Source: Lachnospiraceae bacterium
GTDB taxonomy: Bacteria; Bacillota; Clostridia; Lachnospirales; Lachnospiraceae
Length of the DNA: 64,000 nt
Assembly (NCBI GenBank): GCA_017437065.1
Contig: JAFSBX010000106.1
Span: 1 to 64,000 of the forward strand
Direction: 5' to 3'
How positions within the stretch are numbered: the stretch's first letter is position 1; the number at the start of each line of letters is the position of its first letter. Shown here piece after piece: positions 9,326-19,528 of this stretch. The position numbers and the translations under genes were made by a program. The notes under the pieces are model-generated. The model did not search any database and was not told where the DNA came from. It saw only the letters and a list, made by a program, of their open reading frames with translations.

Positions 9326-12300
9326 ATGGGTTTTCAGTATACAGAGGATCAACAAAAGGTAATCAGCTTGCGAAATAGAAATATTTTGGTTTCTGCGGCA
9401 GCGGGAAGTGGAAAAACAGCGGTTCTTACGGAAAGAATCGTTGACAGGCTAAAAAGTAAAGAAGAAAAAATTGATATCGACAGGCTTTTGATTGTGACCT
9501 TTACCAATGCGGCGGCAGCAGAAATGCGCGAACGAATCCGAATGAAAATTATGGAATGTCTGGAAGAAGAGCCGGAAAATGAGCACCTGCAAAGACAGGC
9601 GACTCTGATTCATAATGCCCAGATTACAACGATTGACAGTTTCTGTCTTTTTGTGATTCGTAATAATTTTAATGATATCGGTTTGGATCCCGGATTTCGT
9701 ATTGCGGATGAAGGGGAATTGAAGCTGATGAAACAGGATGTTCTGGATGCACTTTTGGAGGAAGAGTTTGGAAAGGCATCCGAAGATTTTTTGTATTGTG
9801 TGGAGTGTTACAGCACAGGCAATAATGAAACGATTCTGGAAGAAAATATAAAGAAGCTGTATGAGTTTTCCATGAGTTATCCGTGGCCGGAGGAATGGCT
9901 GAAGGAGAGGGTAGAGGACTATCATATAGAGAGCGTGGAACAGCTGGAGGAGTCTTCCTGGGGAAAAGCGGCAGCAGAGGCAAACAGTCGTACGATAAAA
10001 GATTGTCTGGAAATGATTGAGCAGGCAATAAAGGTATGTGAGCAACCGGATGGACCTTATATGTATGGAGAGCTTTTGGAAACGGAAAAAGAAATGCTTC
10101 AAAAGCTTTCTAAGGTGGAAACTCTTTCAGAAATGGAAACTGCCATTGAAAAAATACAGTTTGGAAGACTTCCGTCGAAAAAGGATGATTCCGTCAGTGT
10201 GGCAAAGAGAGAAAATGTAAAAAACATAAGAGCAGATATAAAAGATACCATTCTGGGGATAAAAGAGAAATATTTTTTTCAGTCTGTGGAAAAAAGTGTG
10301 GAGCAGTGTGCGGCTTGTGAGCGTGCCGTATGTGAGCTTTTGCGTCTGACTATTGCTTTCAAGCAGAAGCTGGATGAAAGAAAACGGGAAAAGAATATTA
10401 TTGACTTTTCGGATATGGAACATTTTGCACTAAACATTTTGTTGGAGAGAAAAGAGGACGGAAGTGTTGTACCTACCAAAACGGCATTGGATTATCGGGC
10501 ATATTTTAAAGAAATTATGATTGATGAGTATCAGGATTCCAATCTGGTGCAGGAGTATTTGTTGCAGAGTATTTCAGGAGAGGATGATGGGCATTATAAC
10601 CGTTTTATGGTTGGTGACGTAAAGCAGAGTATTTACAAATTCCGTCTGGCACGTCCGGAAATATTTATGGAAAAATACCATGAATATGCACTTACGGACA
10701 GCGAGAAGCAACGTATAGACCTGCACCAGAACTTCCGAAGTCGCAGGCAGGTGGTGGACAGTGCAAATTACGTTTTTTATCAGACCATGGGAAAGGAACT
10801 TGGCGGTATTGATTATGATGACAATGCGGCACTTTATTTTGGTGCGTCTTTTTTACCGGAACTTCCTGAAAATGCAGAGTGGGATGATGATACGGAACTT
10901 TTGCTTGTGGAAAAGCCGGAGAAGGATACAGAACTTACGGCAAAAGAAAGTGAAGCTTATGCCATAGCGAAGCGTATTAAGGAACTGATGAAGGAAAATC
11001 AGGTGACGGATAAAGAAACAGGTGAGCTTCGAAAAGTGACTTATAAGGATATTGTGATTCTGCTTCGAACCAATAGTGGTTGGGATGAAGAGTTTAAAAA
11101 GGTCTTTAATGAAGAAGGAATTCCGGCGTATATTTCGTTAAAAACAGGCTATTTTCAGACTTCGGAAATACAGAGTCTTTTGCAGTTTTTAAGAGTGCTT
11201 GATAATCCGCGTCAGGACATTCCGTTGTTTGGAGTGTTGCATAGTGTATTTGGTGGTTTCAGTGAGGAAGAAACTGCACAGATTAAAATAGAGACAGAAG
11301 GGAAGGTAAAGAAGGGAGCACTTCTTTACGACAGACTTAGCCTGCTGGCAGAGAGCGGAGCAAGCCGGGAGGAGCAGTCAATCGTTGAGACAGGAGAAAC
11401 AGGAAGTACGGATGAAGGCGATTTGAGTGATGTTTTGGTGAAAAAAGTGACGCTTTTCTTGCAAAAAATAGAGCGTTACCGCACAATGGTAGCATACAAG
11501 TCTATTCACGAACTGGTGCAGACTATCTTAACGGAAAATAATTTCCTTCTTTATGTTGCAGCAATGCCCGGAGGAGAGCAACGAAAAGCAAATGTGGAAA
11601 TGCTTTTGGAAAAGGCAGCAGCATTTGAACAGACCAGTTACCACGGATTATTTCATTTTATCCGTTATATTGAACAGATGGAAAAATATGATGTGGATTA
11701 TGGTGAGGCAGGTACTTTGGAAGAAGAAGCGGACGTTGTACGCATTATGAGTATTCATAAGAGTAAGGGACTGGAATTCCCTATCTGCTTCGTGGCAGGA
11801 CTTTCCAAGAAATTTAATATGCAGGATACGACGAAACCCCTGATTGCAGACGTGGATATGGGAATCGGTACGGATTTCATTGACCCGAAACTGCGAATTC
11901 GGAATAAGACTTTACGAAAAAATGTAATGGCAGGAAAAATGCGTCTGGACAATGTAGCGGAAGAGTTGCGTATTTTATATGTGGCATTGACGAGAGCGAA
12001 GGAAAAGTTAATCATGACAGGAACGATTGATAAACCGATAGAAAAAATCAATGGACTGTCATATCTTTTGATGCATAAAGAAACGATGTTACCGTATTCG
12101 GTTTTGTCCTCTGCCGGAAGTTACATGGATTTTGTACTCGCATCCTGCATCCGTCATCCTGCCATGCAGGAAATCCTGCAAGAGAATGGATTGGATAGTG
12201 GAACAGGAACTGTGGGAGAAATAGTGTCCGCTCCGCTAAAAATACAGATTATCAGTACGCAGGATTTGGTAAAGGCCGAGGTAGAGGAACAGATTTCTTT

Positions 12301-13063
12301 TGAAGGAAAAAAAGAACAGTTAAAGTTGTTTGCAGGAAAATTAGATAAAAGCTTATATCTTGACTTGAAGGAAAGATTTTCTTTTAGGTATCCTTATGAA
12401 AATCTTGCAGATTTATATACAAAAACAACTGTTTCTGAACTGAAAAAAGCAGGACAGAATGAAGAAATGGATTTCTCATTCCACTTAATTGAGGAAGAGG
12501 AAATTGTACCATATATTCCGGCATTTATGAAGGAAGTAGAAAGTGTTTCCGGCACAACCAGAGGAAGTGCCATGCATAAAATTATGGAGCTTTTAGATTT
12601 TGAAAAAGTAACGGATAAAGCCGGAGTGCTGAAAACAATGGAAGAAGAATTTGAAGATGGAAGATTGAGTGAAGAATACAAAGAAGCAATCCGTGTGGAC
12701 AAGGTTGCCACATTTTTAAATTCTGGACTGTGCGGACGTATGAAAGAAGCACAGAAAAAAGGACTCCTTTACAGAGAAGCACCTTTTGTTTATGGTATTC
12801 GTGCTAATCGCTTAAACGCCGGATTTCCGGAAGAAGAAACGGTACTGGTGCAGGGAATCATTGACGTTTATTTTGAAGAAGACGGAAAAATTGTAGTTGC
12901 TGATTATAAGACAGATGTGGTAGAACGGGAGGAAGAACTGATACAACGTTATAAAGCACAGCTTAATTATTATGCGGAGGCATTGGAAAAGCTGACCGGT
13001 AAATATGTGAAAGAAAAAGTTATTTATTCCTTTTATTTTGGGAAGGAAATTAAGGTGGAGTAG
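9326..13063 (+). CDS. addA: AddAB helicase-nuclease subunit A
   Basis: A 1245-residue UvrD-like helicase with a C-terminal RecB nuclease domain, the motor partner of AddB. Walker A is SAAAGSGKTAVL near residue 25, Walker B is IMIDEYQDSN near 397, and helicase motif VI is LYVALTRAKEKLIM near 885. The nuclease motif VVADYKTDVV is near residue 1190. It starts 35 bases after addB, consistent with one operon. Only 13 bases separate its stop from the ATG of a giant secreted glucanase that has no functional link to recombination. Confidence 0.96.
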   Translation: MGFQYTEDQQKVISLRNRNILVSAAAGSGKTAVLTERIVDRLKSKEEKIDIDRLLIVTFTNAAAAEMRERIRMKIMECLEEEPENEHLQRQATLIHNAQITTIDSFCLFVIRNNFNDIGLDPGFRIADEGELKLMKQDVLDALLEEEFGKASEDFLYCVECYSTGNNETILEENIKKLYEFSMSYPWPEEWLKERVEDYHIESVEQLEESSWGKAAAEANSRTIKDCLEMIEQAIKVCEQPDGPYMYGELLETEKEMLQKLSKVETLSEMETAIEKIQFGRLPSKKDDSVSVAKRENVKNIRADIKDTILGIKEKYFFQSVEKSVEQCAACERAVCELLRLTIAFKQKLDERKREKNIIDFSDMEHFALNILLERKEDGSVVPTKTALDYRAYFKEIMIDEYQDSNLVQEYLLQSISGEDDGHYNRFMVGDVKQSIYKFRLARPEIFMEKYHEYALTDSEKQRIDLHQNFRSRRQVVDSANYVFYQTMGKELGGIDYDDNAALYFGASFLPELPENAEWDDDTELLLVEKPEKDTELTAKESEAYAIAKRIKELMKENQVTDKETGELRKVTYKDIVILLRTNSGWDEEFKKVFNEEGIPAYISLKTGYFQTSEIQSLLQFLRVLDNPRQDIPLFGVLHSVFGGFSEEETAQIKIETEGKVKKGALLYDRLSLLAESGASREEQSIVETGETGSTDEGDLSDVLVKKVTLFLQKIERYRTMVAYKSIHELVQTILTENNFLLYVAAMPGGEQRKANVEMLLEKAAAFEQTSYHGLFHFIRYIEQMEKYDVDYGEAGTLEEEADVVRIMSIHKSKGLEFPICFVAGLSKKFNMQDTTKPLIADVDMGIGTDFIDPKLRIRNKTLRKNVMAGKMRLDNVAEELRILYVALTRAKEKLIMTGTIDKPIEKINGLSYLLMHKETMLPYSVLSSAGSYMDFVLASCIRHPAMQEILQENGLDSGTGTVGEIVSAPLKIQIISTQDLVKAEVEEQISFEGKKEQLKLFAGKLDKSLYLDLKERFSFRYPYENLADLYTKTTVSELKKAGQNEEMDFSFHLIEEEEIVPYIPAFMKEVESVSGTTRGSAMHKIMELLDFEKVTDKAGVLKTMEEEFEDGRLSEEYKEAIRVDKVATFLNSGLCGRMKEAQKKGLLYREAPFVYGIRANRLNAGFPEEETVLVQGIIDVYFEEDGKIVVADYKTDVVEREEELIQRYKAQLNYYAEALEKLTGKYVKEKVIYSFYFGKEIKVE

Positions 13064-13076
13064 GCAGGAGGTTGAA

Positions 13077-16000
13077 ATGAAGGGAAAAACAGTAAAATGG
13101 ATATCATATCTTTTAGCTTTCATAATGATTTTTTCTGACTTGATGTGCTATTCAACACTTACTGTTTTGGCGGAAGAAATACCCTGTGAAGCAGGAATGG
13201 AAGATCTGACCGAAGGAACAGAAGAAGAGAGAATCGTGGAAACGGAAAGTGAAAAGGAAGAAGTAGCCGAGGAAACGGAAAGAGAAGAGGAAGAAGTAGC
13301 CGAGGAAACAGAAAGAGAAGAGGAAGAAGTAGCCGAGGAAACGGAAAGAGAAGAGGAAGAAGTAGCCGAGGAAACGGAAAGAGAAGAGGAAGAAGTAGCC
13401 GAGGAAACGGAAAGTGAAAAGGAAGAAGTAGCCGAGGAAACGGAAAGAGAAGAGGAAGAAGTAGCCGAGGAAGCGGAAAGAGAAGAGGAAGAGGTAATCG
13501 AGGAAACAGAATGCACAGAAGAAATAGGTATTCTGACGGAAATTTCAGAATTGGAACAGGAAGTGGTTAGTGAGGATGGATTTATTTTAAAATTTCAGGA
13601 GGATTTTGAAGGAGAATCACTTAATACAGACTATTGGAGTTATGTAACATATGAACCGGGACGGGTAAATAATGAATTGCAGGAATACACAGATTCACCG
13701 AACAATATTTTTGTGTCCGGGGGAATACTTACTATTCAGGCAAACAAAGAAATACGGGATGGGGAAGATTACTATACCTCAGGAAGAATAACGACACAGG
13801 ATAAGTTTGATTTTAAGTATGGCAGGATAGAAGCCAGAATAAAAGTACCGGAAGCAACAGGTTTATTACCGGCATTTTGGATGATGCCGTCTGATGAAAA
13901 TATTTATGGACAGTGGCCGAAAAGCGGTGAAATTGACATAATGGAAATTTTGGGACAACAAACGGATACAGTGTATGGTACGATTCATTATGGAAATCCA
14001 CATAAACAAAGCCATGAGAAATATACTTTGGCGGATGGAGTGAAGTTTTCCGATGATTTCCATATTTTTTCGGTAGAGTGGGAACCGGGAATGGTTACAT
14101 ATTATGTGGATGGTATAAAATATCATGAAGTCAATACATGGTATACCAAAGAGGAAGGAGAAGATGAGATTACTTTTCCAGCACCCTTTGACCAGAATTT
14201 TTATCTGATTTTTAATTTGGCAGTGGGTGGTGATTGGCCGGGAAATCCGGATGACACCTTTAGTTCAGAGGGAGAACAGCTTTTGGTTGACTGGGTAAAG
14301 GTATGGCAGAAAGAATTTTACGATGAAAATGTTGAAAAACCGGAAGTATATTATCGTGAGCCGGATGCAGAAGGTAATTATATTGTAAACGGTGATTTTT
14401 CAGTAGAAGAAGACCTTTTTGATGCTAGAGACTGGAGTTTTTTGCTTGATGAAGGTGGAAAAGGCAAAGCGACCATATCGGATCATATGCTAAGCATAAA
14501 CACTGATGAGGATGGAATAGGTACGCAATTATATGCTGTGCAGCTTGTGCAGCCGCAATTACCGATGAAAAAAGGGAATACATATAAATTGACCTTTGAA
14601 GCAAGGGCGGCAGAAGAAAGAACCATGGTAGTGGATGTTTCTGCTCCGGACAATGGCTGGGTTCGTTATCTGGAAGATACAAGCGTGCAGCTTGGAACAG
14701 AGTGGGAAGAATATGAATATTTCTTTACCATGACATATGATAGTGATGTAAATGGTCGCTTGGAATTTAACCTTGGAAATCAGAATTCTACTGCACAGGT
14801 TCAAATTAGAAATGTAAAACTGACAGTAAGCAGTGTATCGGAAAACGATGAAGAGAAGAGTATACGTGCAGATGGTAATTATGTATATAACGGAGCATTC
14901 GAAATAGGTACAGATCGCTTAAAATATTGGGAAATTGAGAATACTGCAGAGCAGGCAGCGGTAAGTGTAACAAATGATAATGGTGAGCGTTGGTTAAAAG
15001 TGGAGGTTGCGGATAAAGTGTCTCCTGACCAAATAGTTATAAAACAGACAGGGCTGGCATTACTGCCGGAGAAAGAGTATAAACTTTGTCTGGATGCCTA
15101 TGGAGATGTTCCTAAAAGTATACAGTTAAAGGTTGCAGGACAGACATTTGAAATTGAGTTGACATCAGAAGCTGATAAATATGAATATATATTTCAAACG
15201 CCTGCCGGATTGAACAATACAGATTTGGAAATGTATTTGGGAAATGCAGGAATTACCTATATAGATAATATAGTGATAAAAGAAAATGTAATGCTTTTGA
15301 ATGGAGATTTTAATAATAACCTTGTTGGTTGGAAATATTTTACAGATTCAACAATTCGTGAGGATGTTACCGTAGGAGTTGTTTCGGAAGATGGCAATAA
15401 TGTATTACAATATTCTATTTCGGATACAGGAAATCAGGATTGGAGAATACAATTAAAACAGGATAATATTTTATTGGAAAAAGGAAAGAAATATAAGCTT
15501 TCTTTTAAAGCAAAATCGGATATCGACAGAAAGCTCAAGTATGCGTTGAAAAAAGACAGAACCACTGATAATAAATGGACTTCTTATACGGGGACAGATA
15601 TTGTTGAATTAACAAATGAGTATAAAGAATATTCTAAAACATTTACCATGAGTTATGATACGGATAAGGCAGCTATTCTGAATGTTTCTCTGGGGGCGGT
15701 AGAAGATGTGCAGATTCAGCAGGCACATCATATATGGATGGATGATTTTGTGCTGGTTGAGGTAGAGAATGAGGAAACGAATCCGGAAAATGAAAATCCG
15801 GCAGAGTTAATCAAAAATGGTAATTTTACAAGAGGTAATTTTGGCTGGAGAACGGTAATCAGTGAAGATGAATATGCAGAAGTTCGTTTTGAAAATAACA
15901 GTGCAGTTTTTGAGATTGCGGATACAGGAACCGAAAATGGGAATATACAGTTAAAACAATCAGGGCTGAATCTTGAAATCGGACAGGAATATATAGTTAA

Positions 16001-18446
16001 GCTTATAATACGAGCAGAAAATAGCAGATATATCAAATATAGATGTATGGGCGGAAAGGACACAGGATATAAATGGTATAGCGGCAAAACAGTGCGGTTA
16101 CCTGCTGGAGAAGAGACAGAAGTTACTTATACTTTTAAAATGGGAGATGCTTATGGTGTAACGGAAAGTGACAGTAATGCAAACTTTGTATTGTCCTTAG
16201 GAAAAATGAATGAAGAAGAAGAGACTGCAGCAGGAAAAGTAACCGTGACATTCGTAAGTATCGTGCTGAAAGAAGGAGGAACAGAGAATCCGGAAGAGAC
16301 GGAAACGGAAAGCGAGGAGGAAACGGAGACGGAGAGCCCGGAAGAGAAGGAAACGGAAAGTGCGGAGGAAACGGAGACGGAAGGTACGGAAGAGACGGAA
16401 AGTGCGGAGGAAACGGAGACGGAAAGTACGGAAGAGACGGAAACGGAAAGTGCGGAAGAGACGGAAACGGAAAGTGCGGAGGAAACGGAGACGGAAAGTC
16501 CGGAAGAGTCAGAGACGGAAAGTCCGGAAGAACCGGAAACAGAAGTGCCGGATAGTCCGGGGATTCAAGAGGGATTACGAGTAATAGATATTAATCAGCA
16601 GACCTACAGTGGAAAAGCAATGAAACCTGACGTATTGGTGTATGATGGTGCTGTGAAACTGCAGGAAAAAACAGATTATACATTATCTTTTAAAAACAAC
16701 AAAAATGTTGGTATTGCTACTGTAACGGTAAAAGGAAAAGGGAATTATGATGGAAAAGATACAGTTTCCTTTTCTATTGTTCCTAAAAGTATATCAGATG
16801 ATGATGTGATAATTAATTATAAAGATGCATTGATTGAAACAAATAAGAACCAGAAAGCGTTTCAGAAGATTACATACAATGGAGCTAAATTAGGAAGTAA
16901 AGATTACAAGGTAGAGTATTATCGGTATGAGGACGGTGTTGTGCCAAAAGGGGCAAAACCATTAAAGCAGATAAAGGCAGCAGGTGACTATAAGATGGTA
17001 ATTACCGGTCTTCATAATCCCAAAACAAATAAAGGAAACTTTACCGGAACTGTTGAAAAAGATATTAAAGTGTATGAAAAAAATTCTGTTGTGGATATCA
17101 GCAGGCTGACGATTAAGATTGGTGGAAAGAAATCCGGCTACAGTGTAGTGTGTGATGGTACACGACAAAAGCCTTCTGTTGAAGTAATTGCGAAAGGAAA
17201 AGTGATAGACAGCACGAATTACACCGTGGAATGGGAAGATGATTTAGTAAGTGCAGGAACGAAAAAAGTTGTTATTTCAGGGAAGGCGGAAAAAGGCTAT
17301 ATCGGTACAGTGACTAAAACATTTAAGATTACGGCTACAAATCTTTCGAATGTGGCAAAGATAGATACTGTTAAATGGTTAGCAAAAGTAAACGTTGATG
17401 TTCAGACAGGAAGGGCTGTACAGCCGGAAAATATGCTGATTGCCAAAAAAGCCAATTCGGGATTAAGACTGAAAGAAGGCACAGATTATACAGTAACTTA
17501 TCGTGGAAATGAAAAAGCAGGTAAGGCAACCGTAATATATACTGGAATCGGAAAATATAAAGGTACGATTAAGAAGACGTTTACAGTAAATGCAGTAGAA
17601 TTATTTACCCAAAATGAACCGGTTGCCGGTGTAGTGGTTGAGGGGATTACAGATGCAAAGGGTAATAGTGTCGCATCTATATTTCACCAGAAAGGAAGCA
17701 GGTTAGACATAACAGTCAGCATTAATGGAAAGGTGCTTAAGGAAGGTGTTGATTATAAGGTAACTTATAAGAGGAATAAAGCAGTTACAACAGGAAAAAT
17801 GAAGGAAAACCAAAAGCCACAGGTAATCATTCAGGGACTCAAAGCCTATAAAGGAAAATTAACAAAGAGTTTTGTCATTATTCCGGCCAGTTTAGAAGAT
17901 ATGAATATGACGGTTAAGGATGTGGCTTATCAAAAGAAGAAAGGCAAATATGTATCAGTTCCTGAACTTACAGATGCAGGCGGTGCGAAACTGAAAGTAA
18001 ACAGAGATTATACCTTGACATATTATTTGATTGACGGGGAGAAACAAACTAAACTGGATAAGAAAAAAGATGTCGTAGGAGTGTATTCAAAGGTGAAAGT
18101 AGTTGCAACAGCCAAGAGTGCAAATTACCGGGATAGCAGGGAAGCAGTATATACTGTAACAGTTCAGGATATTGCAAAAGCTAAGGTAGTGGTAAAATCT
18201 AAACAATATACAGGAAAAGAAATTACACTTACGGCAGAAGATTTTACTACAATCAGAATAGGCAAAACAAATCTGAAAGAAGGTGTACACTACATAATTG
18301 TGGCAGACAGTTATAAAAACAATATCAAACAGGGAACTGCAAGTGTGACAATCAGAGGCATCGGAGATTATGGAGGTACAAAGAAAGTAAACTATAAAAT
18401 TACAAGGCGGGCAATGGTTTGGGGACAGAACCTGTTTAAGTGGTAA
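13077..18446 (+). CDS. Secreted multidomain GH16 laminarinase (copy 1)
   Basis: I choose the ATG at 13077 because AGGAGG lies directly before it and it gives a clean signal peptide; an in-frame ATG at 13038 lies inside addA. The 1789-residue protein runs: signal peptide (about 1-33, ending VLA); Glu-rich 11-residue repeats (about 60-148); a GH16 domain (about 175-415) with catalytic GEIDIME (E285, D287, E290); four CBM4/9-like modules, each opening with NGDF, NGAF or NGNF (about 430-1075); a Thr/Glu/Ser linker; and bacterial Ig-like repeats of the YSGKAMKPDVLVYDG type to the end. The extra Met in EIDIME is the beta-bulge of laminarinases, as opposed to lichenases. No LPXTG motif is present. 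It would cut beta-1,3-glucan outside the cell. Confidence 0.88.
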   Translation: MKGKTVKWISYLLAFIMIFSDLMCYSTLTVLAEEIPCEAGMEDLTEGTEEERIVETESEKEEVAEETEREEEEVAEETEREEEEVAEETEREEEEVAEETEREEEEVAEETESEKEEVAEETEREEEEVAEEAEREEEEVIEETECTEEIGILTEISELEQEVVSEDGFILKFQEDFEGESLNTDYWSYVTYEPGRVNNELQEYTDSPNNIFVSGGILTIQANKEIRDGEDYYTSGRITTQDKFDFKYGRIEARIKVPEATGLLPAFWMMPSDENIYGQWPKSGEIDIMEILGQQTDTVYGTIHYGNPHKQSHEKYTLADGVKFSDDFHIFSVEWEPGMVTYYVDGIKYHEVNTWYTKEEGEDEITFPAPFDQNFYLIFNLAVGGDWPGNPDDTFSSEGEQLLVDWVKVWQKEFYDENVEKPEVYYREPDAEGNYIVNGDFSVEEDLFDARDWSFLLDEGGKGKATISDHMLSINTDEDGIGTQLYAVQLVQPQLPMKKGNTYKLTFEARAAEERTMVVDVSAPDNGWVRYLEDTSVQLGTEWEEYEYFFTMTYDSDVNGRLEFNLGNQNSTAQVQIRNVKLTVSSVSENDEEKSIRADGNYVYNGAFEIGTDRLKYWEIENTAEQAAVSVTNDNGERWLKVEVADKVSPDQIVIKQTGLALLPEKEYKLCLDAYGDVPKSIQLKVAGQTFEIELTSEADKYEYIFQTPAGLNNTDLEMYLGNAGITYIDNIVIKENVMLLNGDFNNNLVGWKYFTDSTIREDVTVGVVSEDGNNVLQYSISDTGNQDWRIQLKQDNILLEKGKKYKLSFKAKSDIDRKLKYALKKDRTTDNKWTSYTGTDIVELTNEYKEYSKTFTMSYDTDKAAILNVSLGAVEDVQIQQAHHIWMDDFVLVEVENEETNPENENPAELIKNGNFTRGNFGWRTVISEDEYAEVRFENNSAVFEIADTGTENGNIQLKQSGLNLEIGQEYIVKLIIRAENSRYIKYRCMGGKDTGYKWYSGKTVRLPAGEETEVTYTFKMGDAYGVTESDSNANFVLSLGKMNEEEETAAGKVTVTFVSIVLKEGGTENPEETETESEEETETESPEEKETESAEETETEGTEETESAEETETESTEETETESAEETETESAEETETESPEESETESPEEPETEVPDSPGIQEGLRVIDINQQTYSGKAMKPDVLVYDGAVKLQEKTDYTLSFKNNKNVGIATVTVKGKGNYDGKDTVSFSIVPKSISDDDVIINYKDALIETNKNQKAFQKITYNGAKLGSKDYKVEYYRYEDGVVPKGAKPLKQIKAAGDYKMVITGLHNPKTNKGNFTGTVEKDIKVYEKNSVVDISRLTIKIGGKKSGYSVVCDGTRQKPSVEVIAKGKVIDSTNYTVEWEDDLVSAGTKKVVISGKAEKGYIGTVTKTFKITATNLSNVAKIDTVKWLAKVNVDVQTGRAVQPENMLIAKKANSGLRLKEGTDYTVTYRGNEKAGKATVIYTGIGKYKGTIKKTFTVNAVELFTQNEPVAGVVVEGITDAKGNSVASIFHQKGSRLDITVSINGKVLKEGVDYKVTYKRNKAVTTGKMKENQKPQVIIQGLKAYKGKLTKSFVIIPASLEDMNMTVKDVAYQKKKGKYVSVPELTDAGGAKLKVNRDYTLTYYLIDGEKQTKLDKKKDVVGVYSKVKVVATAKSANYRDSREAVYTVTVQDIAKAKVVVKSKQYTGKEITLTAEDFTTIRIGKTNLKEGVHYIIVADSYKNNIKQGTASVTIRGIGDYGGTKKVNYKITRRAMVWGQNLFKW
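13257..13520 (+). repeat. 33-base tandem repeat, Glu-rich coding
   Basis: About eight in-frame copies of a 33-base unit encode EVAEETEREEE with small changes (ETESEKE in copy 5, an Ala change in copy 7, VIEETECTEE in the last). The near identity at DNA level points to recent slippage or unequal crossover. The stretch forms a highly acidic spacer between the signal peptide and the GH16 domain. Confidence 0.9.
16290..16555 (+). repeat. Thr/Glu/Ser-rich repeat linker in GH16 copy 1
   Basis: Degenerate repeats of a unit encoding ETETESAEE (with S, P, T or G variants) connect the carbohydrate-binding modules to the C-terminal Ig-like repeats. The DNA repeats the block GAGGAAACGGAGACGGAAAG. It is probably a flexible, negatively charged spacer whose length may vary between strains. 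Confidence 0.85.
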
Positions 18447-18464
18447 TACAAAAAAGAGAATAAG

Positions 18465-18514
18465 AACAATAAAAGTGCTTTCGGGATTTATAACACGAAG
18501 GCACTTTTATTGTT
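18465..18514. terminator. Bidirectional terminator between GH16 copy 1 and araC-like gene
   Basis: AACAATAAAAGTGC at 18465-18478 pairs with GCACTTTTATTGTT at 18501-18514. The stem has an A-run on one side and a T-run on the other, so it can end both convergent transcripts. Confidence 0.85.
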
Positions 18515-18543
18515 TTAAGGGTTCAAAATAGAGAGAAAGTGTA

Positions 18544-19302
18544 TTAGTTTTTGGATAAATCCGCCCAATTATTTCTGAAATGTTTGTCACGATATTTATG
18601 GGGAGTTACGCCAACATGTCGCTGGAATACCTGAATAAAGTGACTTTGCGATGAAAAAGCCAGATAGTTTGCAATATCAGAAAGCGAATAATCGGAATAG
18701 GATAATAAGTTCTTAGCTTTATCTATTTTTTGCAAGGTAATGTAATTACTGACCGGCATTCCGATTTCCTTCCGAAAAATCTTTGACAGATAACTTTCCG
18801 ATAAATTAGTGTATTCAGCCAGCTGTTGTATAGTAATTCGGGAATGTATGTTTTTATAGATGTAGTCCATACATAATACTACCGGCTTGGATAATATTTC
18901 GCTCTTTTTTAAAATATGCATTTTATTACAGAAGTCGTAACACATGGTATTATGTAATATTACAAGTTCAGAAGTAGAAGTGCATTTATCTGCTTTTAGT
19001 ATATAAAAATCACTTAAAGTATAGGCTTTTTCTAATTCCAGTCCATTCATAACACAATACCTTGTAATCAGAGTAACGGCAACGACAAAGTGGTATTTGA
19101 GATTTTGTAATTCGTTTTCGGATAAGATTCCTTTTCCGGAAGTATTTTTGAATGATTCATCATTACGGTTATTTATTACATATTCTATATCTCCTTCGGC
19201 AATGGCTATATAGTCTTTAAATTCTTCTTCAACCGGTATATGTGAATGCATAGATTCATGGTTAATAAATTCACTTTTATACCATTCTTTTGAAATATCC
19301 AT
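18544..19302 (-). CDS. AraC family transcriptional regulator of the glucan locus
   Basis: A 252-residue regulator. The C-terminal about 100 residues hold two helix-turn-helix motifs: ITIQQLAEYTNLSESYLSKI with FRKEIGMPVSNYI, then SLSDIANYLAFSSQSHFIQV with FQRHVGVTPHKYR. The N-terminal 140 residues are not a recognisable cupin and have no membrane segment, so the inducer is probably a cytoplasmic metabolite such as a glucan oligosaccharide. GGAGGGG precedes the ATG. The gene is divergent from the first GH94 gene, and AT-rich repeat motifs in that shared region and in three other promoter regions of the locus are its candidate operators. Confidence 0.88.
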   Translation of the reverse strand: MDISKEWYKSEFINHESMHSHIPVEEEFKDYIAIAEGDIEYVINNRNDESFKNTSGKGILSENELQNLKYHFVVAVTLITRYCVMNGLELEKAYTLSDFYILKADKCTSTSELVILHNTMCYDFCNKMHILKKSEILSKPVVLCMDYIYKNIHSRITIQQLAEYTNLSESYLSKIFRKEIGMPVSNYITLQKIDKAKNLLSYSDYSLSDIANYLAFSSQSHFIQVFQRHVGVTPHKYRDKHFRNNWADLSKN

Positions 19303-19323
19303 GTTATCCCCTCCAAGTTTTTT

Positions 19324-19351
19324 GTAATAGTATCATGATTTTTGTATTTAG
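19324..19351. promoter_or_regulatory. Candidate AraC operator, regulator-proximal
   Basis: This segment contains TATCATGATTTT, a 12-base block shared with the site at 31170-31201, and is followed by TGTATTTAG. It lies just upstream of the AraC gene and may serve autoregulation. Confidence 0.45.
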
Positions 19352-19400
19352 ACAACGAATACGATATGAAAAAAGGAAAAAAGCAACATGATTTTAACAA

Positions 19401-19430
19401 TTATCACATGAATATGATTTTTGATTTTTG
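19401..19430. promoter_or_regulatory. Candidate AraC operator upstream of first GH94
   Basis: TTATCACATGAATATGATTT matches the site upstream of the binding-protein gene (22066-22093) at 18 of 22 positions over the core. It lies about 100 bases before the GH94 ATG at 19529. Confidence 0.45.
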
Positions 19431-19528
19431 CAAATTCAATTAATATTATCTATATGTTTCGACAGGGTAATGTGCGGATTGGACGCAATGAGTCGATGTT
19501 GAAAAAAGTTATATAAGGAGATGGCAAC

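Noticed and set aside
13148-13516. Antisense 122-codon Ser/Ala-rich frame in the Glu repeat
   Set aside because: It is the mirror of the 33-base repeat of the GH16 gene; it has no ribosome site and its composition only reflects the repeat.
13926-13946. Lichenase (beta-1,3-1,4-glucanase) identity for the GH16 enzymes
   Set aside because: The active site reads EIDIME with the inserted Met of laminarinases; lichenases have the shorter EIDIE form.
16360-16584. Arg/Lys-rich frame inside GH16 copy 1
   Set aside because: It is an out-of-frame reading of the Thr/Glu/Ser linker, with no start signal.
18400-18446. Sortase LPXTG anchor at the end of the secreted glucanases
   Set aside because: No LPXTG-like motif and no hydrophobic tail; the ends are short, basic and aromatic.
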